A DNA stretch of 64,000 nt from Bacteroides sp. (GCA_023665085.1 JAMPEQ010000003.1:159695-223694); one strand, 5' to 3'. Counted from the stretch's first letter, positions 9,695 to 17,985 are shown. The notes: generated by a model not told the origin, from the sequence alone. Made by a program: numbers and translations.

Positions 9695-11272
9695 ATGATT
9701 AATAACAAAGATGAATTTTCACTTGATGCAAATGAAATAGGCTTTATTGATGAAATTGGTGGAGTTAAAGAATTGTTATCTTTTATTAATTTAAAGAAAT
9801 CCAATTTTGACTCTCTGTATCAACTCATATCAATTTTATTCCCGAAAATAAAAGACATTCATGAAAAAGAATATGAAATAAATGTGCTGTATTATTTAAC
9901 ACACAATATAAATGAAGCTTACCAAACTGCATATGTAACCAAGTCTAACGGCAAAAAAAGAGAGATAAACAAACCCGATTTACTTATAAAAAAATATCAA
10001 AAAGCCATATATAAAAACATATTAGCCAAAATTCCTGTATCGACTTATGCAACAGCATATCAAAAAGGTTCTTCTTTAAGATATTCCACTGCTGTTCATA
10101 CAGGCAAGCCTATGATTTTAAAACTTGATATAAAAAATTTTTTCGGTAGCATTCTATACAAATTCGTGCAGGCAATGTTTATAAATCAAGGCTATGATTA
10201 TTTTATTTCAACAACGCTTGCAACACTGTGCTGTTATAAAGGACGGCTGCCACAGGGTGCATCAACTTCACCTGCTATTTCAAATATTATAATGCGTGGA
10301 TTTGATGAAATAGTTGCAGAATTTTGCAGAGAAAGAAATATTGTATACACACGATACAGTGATGATATGACCTTTTCAGGTGAATTTGATAAGGCTGAAA
10401 TTATAGACTTTGTTGAAATCAATCTGAACAAATCAGGTTTTAGATTAAATAAAAAGAAAACCAAGCTGATTAAGCAAGGTCAAAGGCAAACTGTAACAGG
10501 TGTTGTTGTAAATGAAAAACAGCAATTGCCTAAAGGTTATAGAAAAAAGATCAGGCAGGAGGTATATTACTGTCAAAAGTATTCTGTTAAATCTCATATA
10601 CTGCATGCAAATCTAACTGAGTATATTCGTCCGAATGGTGATGTTTATTACAAGGAGTATCTGCTGAATTTATATGGCAGAATAAACTATGCTCTGCAGA
10701 TTAATCCGAGTGATACTGAAATGCTTAATTACAGTGTCAATGTAAAATCTGCAATGTGTCAGCTTGATATCGTTAAACGAAAAATTAATGATGAAATATT
10801 TAATTTAGATGCAGAATTTTATCAAAACGAAAATAGAGAAGATAATGACATCTATTCTTATTTGATACAATTAGGTTATACGAATGAAGAAATTGATTAC
10901 AGTGGTATAGCACAGCAACCGGAATATAAATATTATCCGGTGTACGATGATAAAGCTAATATCATAGGGTTGCTGTATTTTAATTGTAATATAATCAATA
11001 AAAATTATGATACATTCTTCGGCTTCAGTTTTGATAAAAGTGTAAAGTGTATTATATTAACTTTGGAAAAAGAATTTGTATTTAGAGCTAAAAAGATCGG
11101 GCTGAAAAATGTTGTATCATTTTTGGCTGAGCCAAGCAATTTTGTTCTCACGCAAAGCAAACTTGATTTTATCAGGGCGTACGGAAACACAGTTGTTCTT
11201 CATGGAGAGAAGGGTGAGATATTTGAGCGAATCAGACAAATTTTAACAAGCAGAAATGTAATAGTATTATAA
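9695..11272 (+). CDS. Retron reverse transcriptase with C-terminal extension of unknown function
   Basis: This RT makes branched msDNA from the adjacent ncRNA. Residues about 60-360 hold the RT: LDIKNFFGSI near 143, QGASTSPAISN, the catalytic box YSDD near 220 (more commonly YADD), VTGVVVN near 265 and the RQEVYY segment. Retron-specific VTG and an NAxxH-like TAVH are present. Beyond about residue 370 there are roughly 155 extra residues not needed for RT activity, rich in alternating hydrophobic strands and helices and ending near LTSRNVIVL; I do not recognise this domain. In retrons such fusions commonly act as effector. A GTG at 9674 lies inside the ncRNA arm, so the ATG at 9695 is preferred, although its ribosome site is weak. 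Confidence 0.88.
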   Translation: MINNKDEFSLDANEIGFIDEIGGVKELLSFINLKKSNFDSLYQLISILFPKIKDIHEKEYEINVLYYLTHNINEAYQTAYVTKSNGKKREINKPDLLIKKYQKAIYKNILAKIPVSTYATAYQKGSSLRYSTAVHTGKPMILKLDIKNFFGSILYKFVQAMFINQGYDYFISTTLATLCCYKGRLPQGASTSPAISNIIMRGFDEIVAEFCRERNIVYTRYSDDMTFSGEFDKAEIIDFVEINLNKSGFRLNKKKTKLIKQGQRQTVTGVVVNEKQQLPKGYRKKIRQEVYYCQKYSVKSHILHANLTEYIRPNGDVYYKEYLLNLYGRINYALQINPSDTEMLNYSVNVKSAMCQLDIVKRKINDEIFNLDAEFYQNENREDNDIYSYLIQLGYTNEEIDYSGIAQQPEYKYYPVYDDKANIIGLLYFNCNIINKNYDTFFGFSFDKSVKCIILTLEKEFVFRAKKIGLKNVVSFLAEPSNFVLTQSKLDFIRAYGNTVVLHGEKGEIFERIRQILTSRNVIVL

Positions 11273-11274
11273 GT

Positions 11275-11306
11275 AAGCATCGCATCAAATGAATGGTGCG
11301 ATGCTT
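11275..11306. terminator. Bidirectional terminator between retron 2 and the phosphatase gene
   Basis: The hairpin AAGCATCGCA...TGCGATGCTT sits in the 41-base gap between two convergent genes and can serve both strands. Confidence 0.7.
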
Positions 11307-11313
11307 GTTTAGT

Positions 11314-11748
11314 TTATTCAGTTTTAAAGGCATTTAGTGTTTTACGATAGCAAAGCATATTGGGGAAATACATTTTGCTATTGAGTATAATTGAATTATC
11401 TTGCCCCAAGCCTTCAAGTATACCTGCTGCAACGCCTGCACTGCGGGACATTCCCATATCACAATGCACCCATATTGTATCAACTCTGTCTTTCCATTTC
11501 AGTACAAAATCTCTGATTTTAACAGCGTCATCATCAGTCATTGCAGGATATCCTTTAAAAATATCCTGCGTTTCGGTGCTTACATCATAAAAGGATAGAT
11601 AAAGAATATCTTTAATCGTGCTGTTGCCTGAATTAAATTCAGCCTTTTCATCACCGGGTGTGCGGATAGAAATAATTACTTTATCATCTGAGCAATCAGT
11701 ATAACTTAACCGTTTAGCTTTAGATTTATTAAGGATAACAAATTTCAT
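11314..11748 (-). CDS. Cys-dependent protein phosphatase-like protein (tyrosine/dual-specificity type), copy 1
   Basis: The signature CX5R loop appears as HCDMGMSR near residue 100, followed by SAGVAAGIL, as in tyrosine and dual-specificity phosphatases; an upstream Asp (DTIWVHCD) lies close by. Length is about 144 residues, typical of small phosphatases. The start could be 11757 (TTG), 11754 or 11748 (both ATG); the reading begins inside the end of the DnaB-like gene, so translation is probably coupled. A second phosphatase of the same type lies about 2 kb upstream in the same minus-strand cassette. The target is unknown. Confidence 0.75.
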   Translation of the reverse strand: MKFVILNKSKAKRLSYTDCSDDKVIISIRTPGDEKAEFNSGNSTIKDILYLSFYDVSTETQDIFKGYPAMTDDDAVKIRDFVLKWKDRVDTIWVHCDMGMSRSAGVAAGILEGLGQDNSIILNSKMYFPNMLCYRKTLNAFKTE

Positions 11749-12492
11749 ACTCATCAATAATTAAATTATTTTTGTCTGTAAAACGAATTGCTTCACGATC
11801 AAATTCCAATTCAATAGTACCTATATCTCCATGACAGTTTTTTGCAATAATCAATTCTGTATTATTAATATCATCTTCGTCAATTGAATCAAAATAATAC
11901 GAATCCCTATAAAGAAACATAATTATATTTGCATCTTGTATTAAACTATATAAACCAAAAAAGATGAAAGTGTAGGTCGGTGTTTATCCACATCAACCTG
12001 CCTTGGTAAGCTTGTAGTGCAGATAACAGGAATATTAAGTTCTTTTACCATTCTTTTAAGATCTCTTGAAATGTCATGGCCTTCCTGCATTCTGGCAGTC
12101 CTTTTTATTTCCGGTGTAATCAATCCAAAATCATCTATAATTACACAATCTACATATTTTAAATTTACTACTTTTTGTTTCATTTCTGATACTTTTATTA
12201 CGGGTTGGTCTTCAATATAAATTTCTATATCAGAATTAATTGTTGAGAATTTTTTTGCAAGATGTTCAGCAGATAAGTCTAAACTGAAAAAAACACATTT
12301 CTTTCCTGTTGCTGCTATGTTTTCTGCAAGATTAGCTGCAAAGGTTGTTTTGCCCATTGCAGGTCTGGCACCAATGTAAATCAAATCCGATTTTCTAAAA
12401 CCTTGTGTAAGCTTATCAAGCTGCTTAAATCCTGTTGAAATGGATTCTTTCTCTTCCGTTTTGTTTTCAATAATATCTATAAGTTTTTTCAT
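11729..12492 (-). pseudogene. DnaB-like (RecA-fold) helicase ATPase domain protein, frameshifted
   Basis: This gene reads as the ATPase domain of a DnaB-type replicative helicase without the usual N-terminal domain. The minus-strand start at 12492 has a strong AAGGAG site. Seen in order: STGFKQLDKLTQGF, the Walker A segment GARPAMGKTTFA, FFSLDLS, the Walker B segment CVIIDDFGLI, and a short arginine-finger-like region (SLPRQVD). At the A6 run 11957-11962 the frame breaks. The alternative frame continues LIQDANIIMFLYRD and then ELIIAKNCHGDIGTIELEFD, the classic DnaB C-terminal signature (normally KNRHGPTG). About 250 residues in all once the shift is corrected. It is too degenerate for a housekeeping DnaB; a phage or accessory origin is likely. 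Confidence 0.75.
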
Positions 12493-12504
12493 TTAATTCT
12501 CCTT

Positions 12505-13281
12505 TTAATTTACTTTTGAAATTCTGTAAAGCGGTGATAAATCAGGTTGATAACCGTTAGAAAATATAAAGCAATTCTTAACTGCACATGTTTTATATTT
12601 CTTATCCTTCTTGTCAAAATATTCTGCCACTAGGGAATAGCAGTCATGATTATCTCCTATCTCTGTAATTTCCACTTGCTTCACAGGTGCAAACGGTCGG
12701 CAGTCAATATTTACAATGTCGCCAACTGTAAAAGGCACAGGCAGGTTCAAATCTATTGACTCGCTAAATCGGTAATCAGGAGCTTGCAGTGCATTGTTTG
12801 TATAAAAATATTTTGTAAAATAGCACACTTCGTCCTTTATCAATATGTATTTATATACGCACCTATTAGTTTTATGTTTCGTTTTGCTTTTGAACTGAAC
12901 CATCTTTTTGAGTGTGTACCAGTTTGTTTCATCGTAATACTCCCAGCATTCAGCTATTTCACCTCTGATGTGTTCTAAAACAGAATTAAAATCATAAAAC
13001 GGTCTGTTTGGAAATTCTTCATAACCAAATTCGTCATCATACCAATTGTCAAACAGATAAAAATGCTCGTCATTATTCAGTTTAAGTGCATCAAGAGCCT
13101 GCTTGATTTCGTTATGCTTATTGTCGGTTGTCCATTTCAGTTTCGTTTCAAGCGACACAGGCGCACCGAGGATTATACTTGAAATCTGTTTATTATTCAG
13201 TTTTATATCAGCAAGATATTTCTGCATTTCAACAGACGGAATGAAAGTATCTAATATTTCTAAATACTTTTCTTTGTCCAT
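12505..13281 (-). CDS. Hypothetical protein, 258 residues
   Basis: I do not recognise this family. The protein is acidic and soluble, without signal peptide or membrane segment. It begins with a helical part (residues 1-75), then an aromatic and acidic stretch around residue 80 (NWYDDEFGYEEF), and a C-terminal part predicted as beta strands including FTVGDIVNIDCRPF, which resembles small SH3-like or Tudor-like barrels. The start at 13281 has a strong AAGGAGGAT site. It is followed after 12 bases by the DnaB-like gene and is probably in one operon with it. Confidence 0.6.
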   Translation of the reverse strand: MDKEKYLEILDTFIPSVEMQKYLADIKLNNKQISSIILGAPVSLETKLKWTTDNKHNEIKQALDALKLNNDEHFYLFDNWYDDEFGYEEFPNRPFYDFNSVLEHIRGEIAECWEYYDETNWYTLKKMVQFKSKTKHKTNRCVYKYILIKDEVCYFTKYFYTNNALQAPDYRFSESIDLNLPVPFTVGDIVNIDCRPFAPVKQVEITEIGDNHDCYSLVAEYFDKKDKKYKTCAVKNCFIFSNGYQPDLSPLYRISKVN

Positions 13282-13345
13282 ATCTAATCCTCCTTAATAT
13301 ATTATTAATCGATTCGGCTTTTGAATTTAGTCCGCTTTTATAATT

Positions 13346-13786
13346 TTATTGCTTCAAAGCATCATAAATTTTGTGATAAATAACTTGATTTGGATAATAG
13401 CAGTAATCGGCAAAAACTGAAATTCCGTTTTTATTGTAATACTCTTGTATTGCAGCGGCACAGGCGGCACTGCGGCTTTGACCGTATTGACATTGACAAA
13501 TAATATCAAGTCCTTTATCGTGTGCAGTTTTAATGAATTTTGCAATATTATCAGACTCTGGTAAATAGGTTTCATAGGTTAAGCCATAGTCTTTTAAAAC
13601 AGTTATATCAATATCATAAACCGCAACCTGAAACAACATTTCTGCTTTGCCCTTGTAGTCAACAGGATTTAAATTATCACTGCGAATACCAGCAGGGTCA
13701 TAAAAGCTGATTACAGCCGTGTTTGACGGAAAACCTTCATCAATTAAATTCTCAATTTCACTTCTTGAATAAATACTGATTTTCAT
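13346..13786 (-). CDS. Cys-dependent protein phosphatase-like protein, copy 2
   Basis: The phosphatase loop reads CQCQYGQSRSAAC (CX5R) near residue 100, with the same length and layout as the other phosphatase at 11314-11748. The N-terminus has VISFYDPAG, comparable to IISIRTPGD in copy 1, so the two are diverged paralogues. A strong ribosome site GGAGGTATGGAGT precedes the ATG at 13786. Substrate unknown; both copies sit at the ends of a small minus-strand cassette. Confidence 0.75.
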   Translation of the reverse strand: MKISIYSRSEIENLIDEGFPSNTAVISFYDPAGIRSDNLNPVDYKGKAEMLFQVAVYDIDITVLKDYGLTYETYLPESDNIAKFIKTAHDKGLDIICQCQYGQSRSAACAAAIQEYYNKNGISVFADYCYYPNQVIYHKIYDALKQ

Positions 13787-13820
13787 ACTCCATACCTCCT
13801 TGTGATGACTTGATGATAAT

Positions 13821-13850
13821 AAAAAAGATGTGCCAAAAACGGCACATCTT
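13821..13850 (-). terminator. Intrinsic terminator after the 219-residue gene
   Basis: The hairpin AAGATGTGCC-AAAAAC-GGCACATCTT is followed on the minus strand by a T run. It separates two minus-strand genes. Confidence 0.75.
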
Positions 13851-13873
13851 AAATTTAAATATTTGTTTAAAAA

Positions 13874-14533
13874 TTATTTACTGCTCATATACTTCCAAAT
13901 AATATAATCAATTTTTCTTGCATTGATATTATTATGAGATTTTGACAATTCATCAACCACTGAGTTTATTACACTCTGAGCATCATCACAATCACATCCA
14001 TATTCGTTCAAAAATCTAATAATATGTCTATCGGGTTTTATTACTTTTTCATCACCACATAATATTTTCAGATATGAAAATGTTATGCCGCTTCCTTGAC
14101 CCTTAACAGATTTAAATTCTTTTTCAATATCAGCATTTAAAAGAGAATTAAAATCGTCAATCGTTTGAATAGAATTTTTATCAAATACTTTAGCACATTC
14201 AAATACAGCTTCTGCTTTAAGAATACCATTGGTTGATGATGTTCTTTGGGTATTCTTTACAATATTTTCAGCAAAACTCTGAATACCAATTTTTTCTATG
14301 TAATTGATAAATTCTTTTATTGTATAATTTTCAGTTGTGTTTGATTTAAAAATTTCCAAATTATTAACATCGCAAAATCTGTCAATAACATTCTGTGTCG
14401 ACTTATAATTCGCACCAATAGAAAATATGGCATCCATCAAACATAACGGAAGGCAAAAATAATTATATTCTTCCGGTAATTCGTAATTATCTAAGTTAAA
14501 ATTCGTTTCTAAAAAATTAATTATTTCTTTCAT
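13874..14533 (-). CDS. Uncharacterised protein with possible HhH-GPD-like fold
   Basis: At 219 residues this is largely helical with no signal or membrane part. Near residues 150-175 it reads GQGSGITFSYLKIL then IKPDRHIIRFLNEYG, resembling the helix-hairpin-helix plus catalytic-Asp region of DNA glycosylases (where PDxHIxR-like text is found), but the hairpin glycine pattern is weak. Function should be left open. It lies between a terminator and an upstream divergent AAA ATPase gene and appears to be transcribed alone. Confidence 0.5.
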   Translation of the reverse strand: MKEIINFLETNFNLDNYELPEEYNYFCLPLCLMDAIFSIGANYKSTQNVIDRFCDVNNLEIFKSNTTENYTIKEFINYIEKIGIQSFAENIVKNTQRTSSTNGILKAEAVFECAKVFDKNSIQTIDDFNSLLNADIEKEFKSVKGQGSGITFSYLKILCGDEKVIKPDRHIIRFLNEYGCDCDDAQSVINSVVDELSKSHNNINARKIDYIIWKYMSSK

Positions 14534-14707
14534 TTTATTATACCTTTGACAATTTTTTATATGTGTATATTATATCATAATCAATGCGATAAAAACAACA
14601 CGTCTATAATGACCGGATTTTGATAGTGAATATATCTTGACTTTTTGGGGATAATATGATAATGTGAATATGTAGTTTACGATTATCATAAATTTGGAGT
14701 TGGTGTT

Positions 14708-15934
14708 ATGGAATATATTGAACGAGAACTTGAAAGAAAATTTATGGAAATGGATTCTTTTTTCAAGGCAATACTTGTTATAGGTGCAAGGCAGGTTGGC
14801 AAATCAACAATGCTCAAGCATCTTGCAAAAGAGCAAAACAGAACTTATGTAACTATGGATGATGATTTTGCAAGAGAGCTTGCAAACAGTGATCCTGTAT
14901 TGTTTTTCCAAACTTACAAACCGCCTATCCTGATTGATGAGATTCAGAAAGCTCCTGTACTCCTTGAACGCATAAAAATTATGTGTGATGAAAGCGATGA
15001 AACAGGTCGTTTTTGGTTGACAGGCTCACAAAGAAAAAAGCTTATGGAAAAATCGCAGGAGTCACTTGCAGGCAGACTTGGCATATTAAAGTTATATAGT
15101 CTTTCTCAAAGAGAAAAGGCAGGAATTCTTCACACGAGTGAGCTTGATTTTTCTTTGGATTGCTTGCAGGAAAGAGCAAAGCATTTACCCGAAAATGATA
15201 TTGATGCGGTGTACGAACATATATGGCGTGGCGGATATGCAGATGTTCAGAATGCAACAAACGAGCAAATGCAGGTTTACTATCAGTCATATATCGACAA
15301 CTATTTGATTGCAGATGCTGTCAATGATGAGGGGATAAGCGACACAAATTCGTTTAAAAGATTTCTGCGTTCCTGTGCTGCTCTTGTTGGTAATTTGCTC
15401 AATTACAATACGCTTGCTGAGTCAGCAGCAGTATCTGTACCGACTGCAAGGAAATGGGTATCTATTCTTCAGGATATGGATGTCATTTATCTTCTTGAGC
15501 CGTATTCAAACAATGAACTACAACGACTTGTTAAAACACCGAAATTGTATTTTTGCGACACAGGTCTTTGTGCTTATCTTACAAGATGGCTCACGAGAGA
15601 CTCTCTTCGTGACGGTGCCGCAGGCGGACATTTTTATGAAAACTATGTTGTTATGGAACTTGTAAAGAATTATGCTTATTCAAAATCAAGTGCTATTCTC
15701 ACATTTTACAGAGATTCCAACGCAAAGGAAATTGATGTGTTCGTTGAAGAAAACGGCAAAGTTCATCCACTTGAAATAAAGAGGTCTGCAAATCCCGATA
15801 AACGAGAAATAAAAAAATATAATGTTCTTGATAAAACGACTGTTGAAATCGGAAACGGTGGAATAATTTGTATGTATCCAAAGCCGTTCCCGATAGACAG
15901 AATAAACTGCTACATTCCGTCAAATTTGATTTAG
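14708..15934 (+). CDS. AAA ATPase with DUF4143 C-terminal domain
   Basis: This belongs to the large ATP-binding AAA_14/DUF4143 group. Walker A is GARQVGKST near residue 27, the Walker B/sensor region is ILIDEIQKAP followed by WLTGSQ, and the C-terminal DUF4143 half contains the Restriction-endonuclease-like stretch EIDVFVEE...LEIKRS near residue 355. At 408 residues it has the family's normal length. The biological role of the family is unsettled; members are common in gut Firmicutes and Bacteroidetes and often mobile. The start ATG at 14708 follows GGAG. No partner gene is visible. Confidence 0.85.
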   Translation: MEYIERELERKFMEMDSFFKAILVIGARQVGKSTMLKHLAKEQNRTYVTMDDDFARELANSDPVLFFQTYKPPILIDEIQKAPVLLERIKIMCDESDETGRFWLTGSQRKKLMEKSQESLAGRLGILKLYSLSQREKAGILHTSELDFSLDCLQERAKHLPENDIDAVYEHIWRGGYADVQNATNEQMQVYYQSYIDNYLIADAVNDEGISDTNSFKRFLRSCAALVGNLLNYNTLAESAAVSVPTARKWVSILQDMDVIYLLEPYSNNELQRLVKTPKLYFCDTGLCAYLTRWLTRDSLRDGAAGGHFYENYVVMELVKNYAYSKSSAILTFYRDSNAKEIDVFVEENGKVHPLEIKRSANPDKREIKKYNVLDKTTVEIGNGGIICMYPKPFPIDRINCYIPSNLI

Positions 15935-15940
15935 TATTCA

Positions 15941-15988
15941 ATAAAAGTCTATTGCAACTAACTTTTGTCCGTCGCAACAGACTTTTAT
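15941..15988 (+). terminator. Terminator-like hairpin after the DUF4143 gene
   Basis: Arms ATAAAAGTCTATTGC and GCAACAGACTTTTAT pair with one mismatch around an 18-base loop. The following T tract is weak. Confidence 0.55.
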
Positions 15989-16106
15989 CTTTGTTACAGA
16001 CAATTTATAGTGTGTTGATACTATATTTTATTAAATTTTGCTCGAAATACTTGACAAAATACAAAATTATCTCTAATCTGTGAGCTTATCCCTAAAGGGA
16101 TAAAAT

Positions 16107-16865
16107 TTGATATTGGAGATGATAAAAATTACAAGCTATGAATACAGGAATGATCCGTTGTTCCTGCGAAATCAATTTAAAAGTGTTGGAATGTTTAAAT
16201 TTCCTCATGTAAAAAAACAAGAAATAAGTCTTGAAGATGTAAAACTAATCGGTTATGATAAGATTAATCAAAGTAATGATTACGAAAAAATTGTACATTT
16301 CTTTCTTGACGATTACAGGTTTGAGAGTATATACAACAATCCTGAAAAGAAAATTGAAACACTGAAACAGTATAAGGCTGTTTTGACACCCGATTTCAGT
16401 ATGTTTACGGAAATGCTGATTGCGTTGCAATTATTCAGTACATTTAAAAACAGGTGGGTTGGTGCTTATCTTCAGGAGCAGGGAATCAGCGTTATACCGA
16501 CAGTTCGCTGGGGTTATTTGACAAGCTTCAATTTCTGCTTTGACGGAATTGAAAAAGGCAGCATTGTTGCCGTTTCAACAATAGGAATCAAAAAAGAAAA
16601 ATCACATTTTATGCTTGGTTATAATGAAATGCTGAACAGGATTAAGCCAAGTAAAATTATTTGCTATGGTAAACCTTTTGAAGAAATGAAAGGCGATGTA
16701 ATTGAGGTTAACTATAGCGAAACAAATAATCTGAGCAAAGGATTTTTTGTAAAAAAGACATTTGTAACAACATTTGAGCCGATACATAAGGGCGGAGGTT
16801 CGGCAAGCGGTGAAAATTCTGCTAATCCCAAGCCAACATGGTATCCGAAAAAACGAGGATGCTAA
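16107..16865 (+). CDS. DUF4417 domain protein with frameshifted tail
   Basis: Residues about 20-225 fit DUF4417, marked by FRNRWVGAYLQ-like text near residue 115, VIPTVRWG, the SFNFCFDGI segment and YGKPFEEM near residue 190. DUF4417 proteins occur on mobile elements in Firmicutes; function unknown. The last part (GGGSASGENSANP then WYPKK) is a low-complexity linker, and translation stops at 16865 after an A6 run at 16848-16853. Removing one A continues the protein into NEDAKRFLGKPG, so the present C-terminus is probably an accident. The start may be the TTG at 16107 (AAAGGG before it) or an ATG at 16119. Confidence 0.75.
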   Translation: MILEMIKITSYEYRNDPLFLRNQFKSVGMFKFPHVKKQEISLEDVKLIGYDKINQSNDYEKIVHFFLDDYRFESIYNNPEKKIETLKQYKAVLTPDFSMFTEMLIALQLFSTFKNRWVGAYLQEQGISVIPTVRWGYLTSFNFCFDGIEKGSIVAVSTIGIKKEKSHFMLGYNEMLNRIKPSKIICYGKPFEEMKGDVIEVNYSETNNLSKGFFVKKTFVTTFEPIHKGGGSASGENSANPKPTWYPKKRGC

Positions 16866-17098
16866 AAGATTTTTAGGAAAACCTGGGGAGATTAAAGAAA
16901 CTGTTGATAAAAACGGAGAAAGGCGTTTAACAAAAATTGGTAAAGACGGAAGGGCTGAAAAAGAACGCCATTTTTAAGATCATAATCGGCCGGACAAACA
17001 CACTGTTCCACACGACCACAATATTGATTGGAGCAAGGGAGTTCCAAATCCAAGTGGACCAATTAATTATCCAGACGGAAATATTCCTGAATTTAAAT
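16848..17098 (+). pseudogene. Decayed C-terminal tail of the DUF4417 protein
   Basis: Past the frameshift the reading gives NEDAKRFLGKPGEI, then IGKDGRAEKERHF, a TAA at 16975-16977, and continues in the same frame as DHNRPDKHTVPHDH, IDWSKG and SGPINYPDG. From memory, such tails (ERH-DH-PHDH-IDW) occur at the ends of mobile-element proteins in this group; this was not searched. Apart from that one stop the frame is open and runs in phase into the next gene at 17116. Confidence 0.6.
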
Positions 17099-17115
17099 CA
17101 ATAAAAGGAGTTATA

Positions 17116-17397
17116 ATGTATACTAAAAACGAACATATACTTGAATATCCTAATTATACAAGTATACAAGATTTCAAGGATAGTCTTATTTATGGTAAAG
17201 AAATAGTTATATTATGGAAGGGAATATACTTTACAATAGAATATGACGAAAAAACATTTTCTATTAGTGAAGCCTATAAACCTGAAACTGAAAGATGTTT
17301 TAAAACTATTGATGAACTTTTGAAATTCAAACTTAATAGTGGTGATTTACTAATGGATATAATCACACAGGCTGAAGTTGAATGGAGAAATATATGA
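17116..17397 (+). CDS. Small hypothetical protein, possible immunity-like, copy 1
   Basis: This 93-residue acidic soluble protein has a helix-strand pattern: SIQDFKDSLIYG, a strand pair VILWKGIYFTIEYD, then a helical end IDELLKF. It is a diverged paralogue of the next gene (F-K-E/D-I-G-x-E-V-x-x-x-Y/W-K-G layout). Proteins of this size placed after a polymorphic C-terminal tail often act as immunity or accessory partners, which is only an inference here. The start ATG at 17116 has AAAAGGAG seven bases upstream. Confidence 0.6.
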   Translation: MYTKNEHILEYPNYTSIQDFKDSLIYGKEIVILWKGIYFTIEYDEKTFSISEAYKPETERCFKTIDELLKFKLNSGDLLMDIITQAEVEWRNI

Positions 17398-17642
17398 ATA
17401 ATTTTGAAGAATTCAAAGAATGGATAGACATTGGAAATGAAGTTGAATTCACATATAAAGGTGATGAATATTCTGTTACTTATGGAAAAGATAATAATGG
17501 AAATAAAATTATCTCTTTCTGTAGGTTTTATTGTAAACCTGTTGATTTCAAAAGTGTCGATGATTTTATGAATAACTCTAAAATTGAGAATGAATATCTG
17601 AAAGATATTTGGGATAAGGTTGTCGATATATACATTTACTAA
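17394..17642 (+). CDS. Small hypothetical protein, possible immunity-like, copy 2
   Basis: 82 residues from the ATG at 17394, which overlaps the stop of copy 1 (ATGA junction) and has GGAGA upstream. It repeats the copy 1 plan: FEEFKEWIDIGNEVEF, then YKGDEYSVTYG, and a short helical end VDDFMNN. Tandem duplication followed by divergence is the simplest explanation. Function unknown. Confidence 0.6.
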   Translation: MNNFEEFKEWIDIGNEVEFTYKGDEYSVTYGKDNNGNKIISFCRFYCKPVDFKSVDDFMNNSKIENEYLKDIWDKVVDIYIY

Positions 17643-17728
17643 TATCGAAAATATTTGAAAAGTTTATAGTCTATCCTTTACACTGGAGAGGTGTGAGAAA
17701 TAAAAAATCAAACTTTATTCTATATTTA

Positions 17729-17765
17729 AAAAAACGCCGTAACTTGTGTAGTTACGGCGTTTTTT
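17729..17765. terminator. Bidirectional terminator
   Basis: The perfect hairpin ACGCCGTAAC...GTTACGGCGT is flanked by A and T runs, so it can end transcription from the immunity-like genes and, on the minus strand, from the SASP remnant. Confidence 0.85.
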
Positions 17766-17821
17766 CGGATATGTAGCTGCAATGCTTATAAATATTTTAG
17801 TTTTTGATGTGCTTGTACGCC

Positions 17822-17899
17822 TCAGTCAGCAGCGGCTTCCATCTTAAATCTGTTGAGAGCCTCTTTAGCTTCTGGAACTACATTCTTATTGCTTGACAT
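17822..17899 (-). pseudogene. Alpha/beta-type small acid-soluble spore protein (SASP), truncated remnant
   Basis: A 25-codon minus-strand frame starts at 17899 with a good AGAGGTG ribosome site. It reads NVVPEAKEALNRFKMEAAAD, which matches the N-terminal part of alpha/beta-type SASPs (VPEAKxALNxxKxExA). It stops at TGA 17822-17824, where the family continues with LGV; the next codon pair after the stop is indeed GV. The conserved GSVGGxMVKR half is missing. A complete SASP is about 60-90 residues and protects spore DNA; this one should not bind DNA properly. Confidence 0.7.
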
Positions 17900-17923
17900 T
17901 TGAATACACCTCTTTTTCTGTTT

Positions 17924-17985
17924 ACTTGCAAAAGAAGAATTTATTTATCAGCTCTTGCTGATATCTAAATTTCTCTCTTGCAAGT
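17924..17985. repeat. Long imperfect inverted repeat in the SASP 5' region
   Basis: ACTTGCAA at 17924 pairs with TTGCAAGT at 17978-17985, and the centre TATCAGC-TCTT-GCTGATA forms a perfect stem. The whole 62 bases fold into one hairpin with internal bulges (ATTTA pairs with TAAAT). It may be a leader structure or a miniature element. The rest of 17986-18086 is AT-rich with no feature I can name. Confidence 0.55.
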
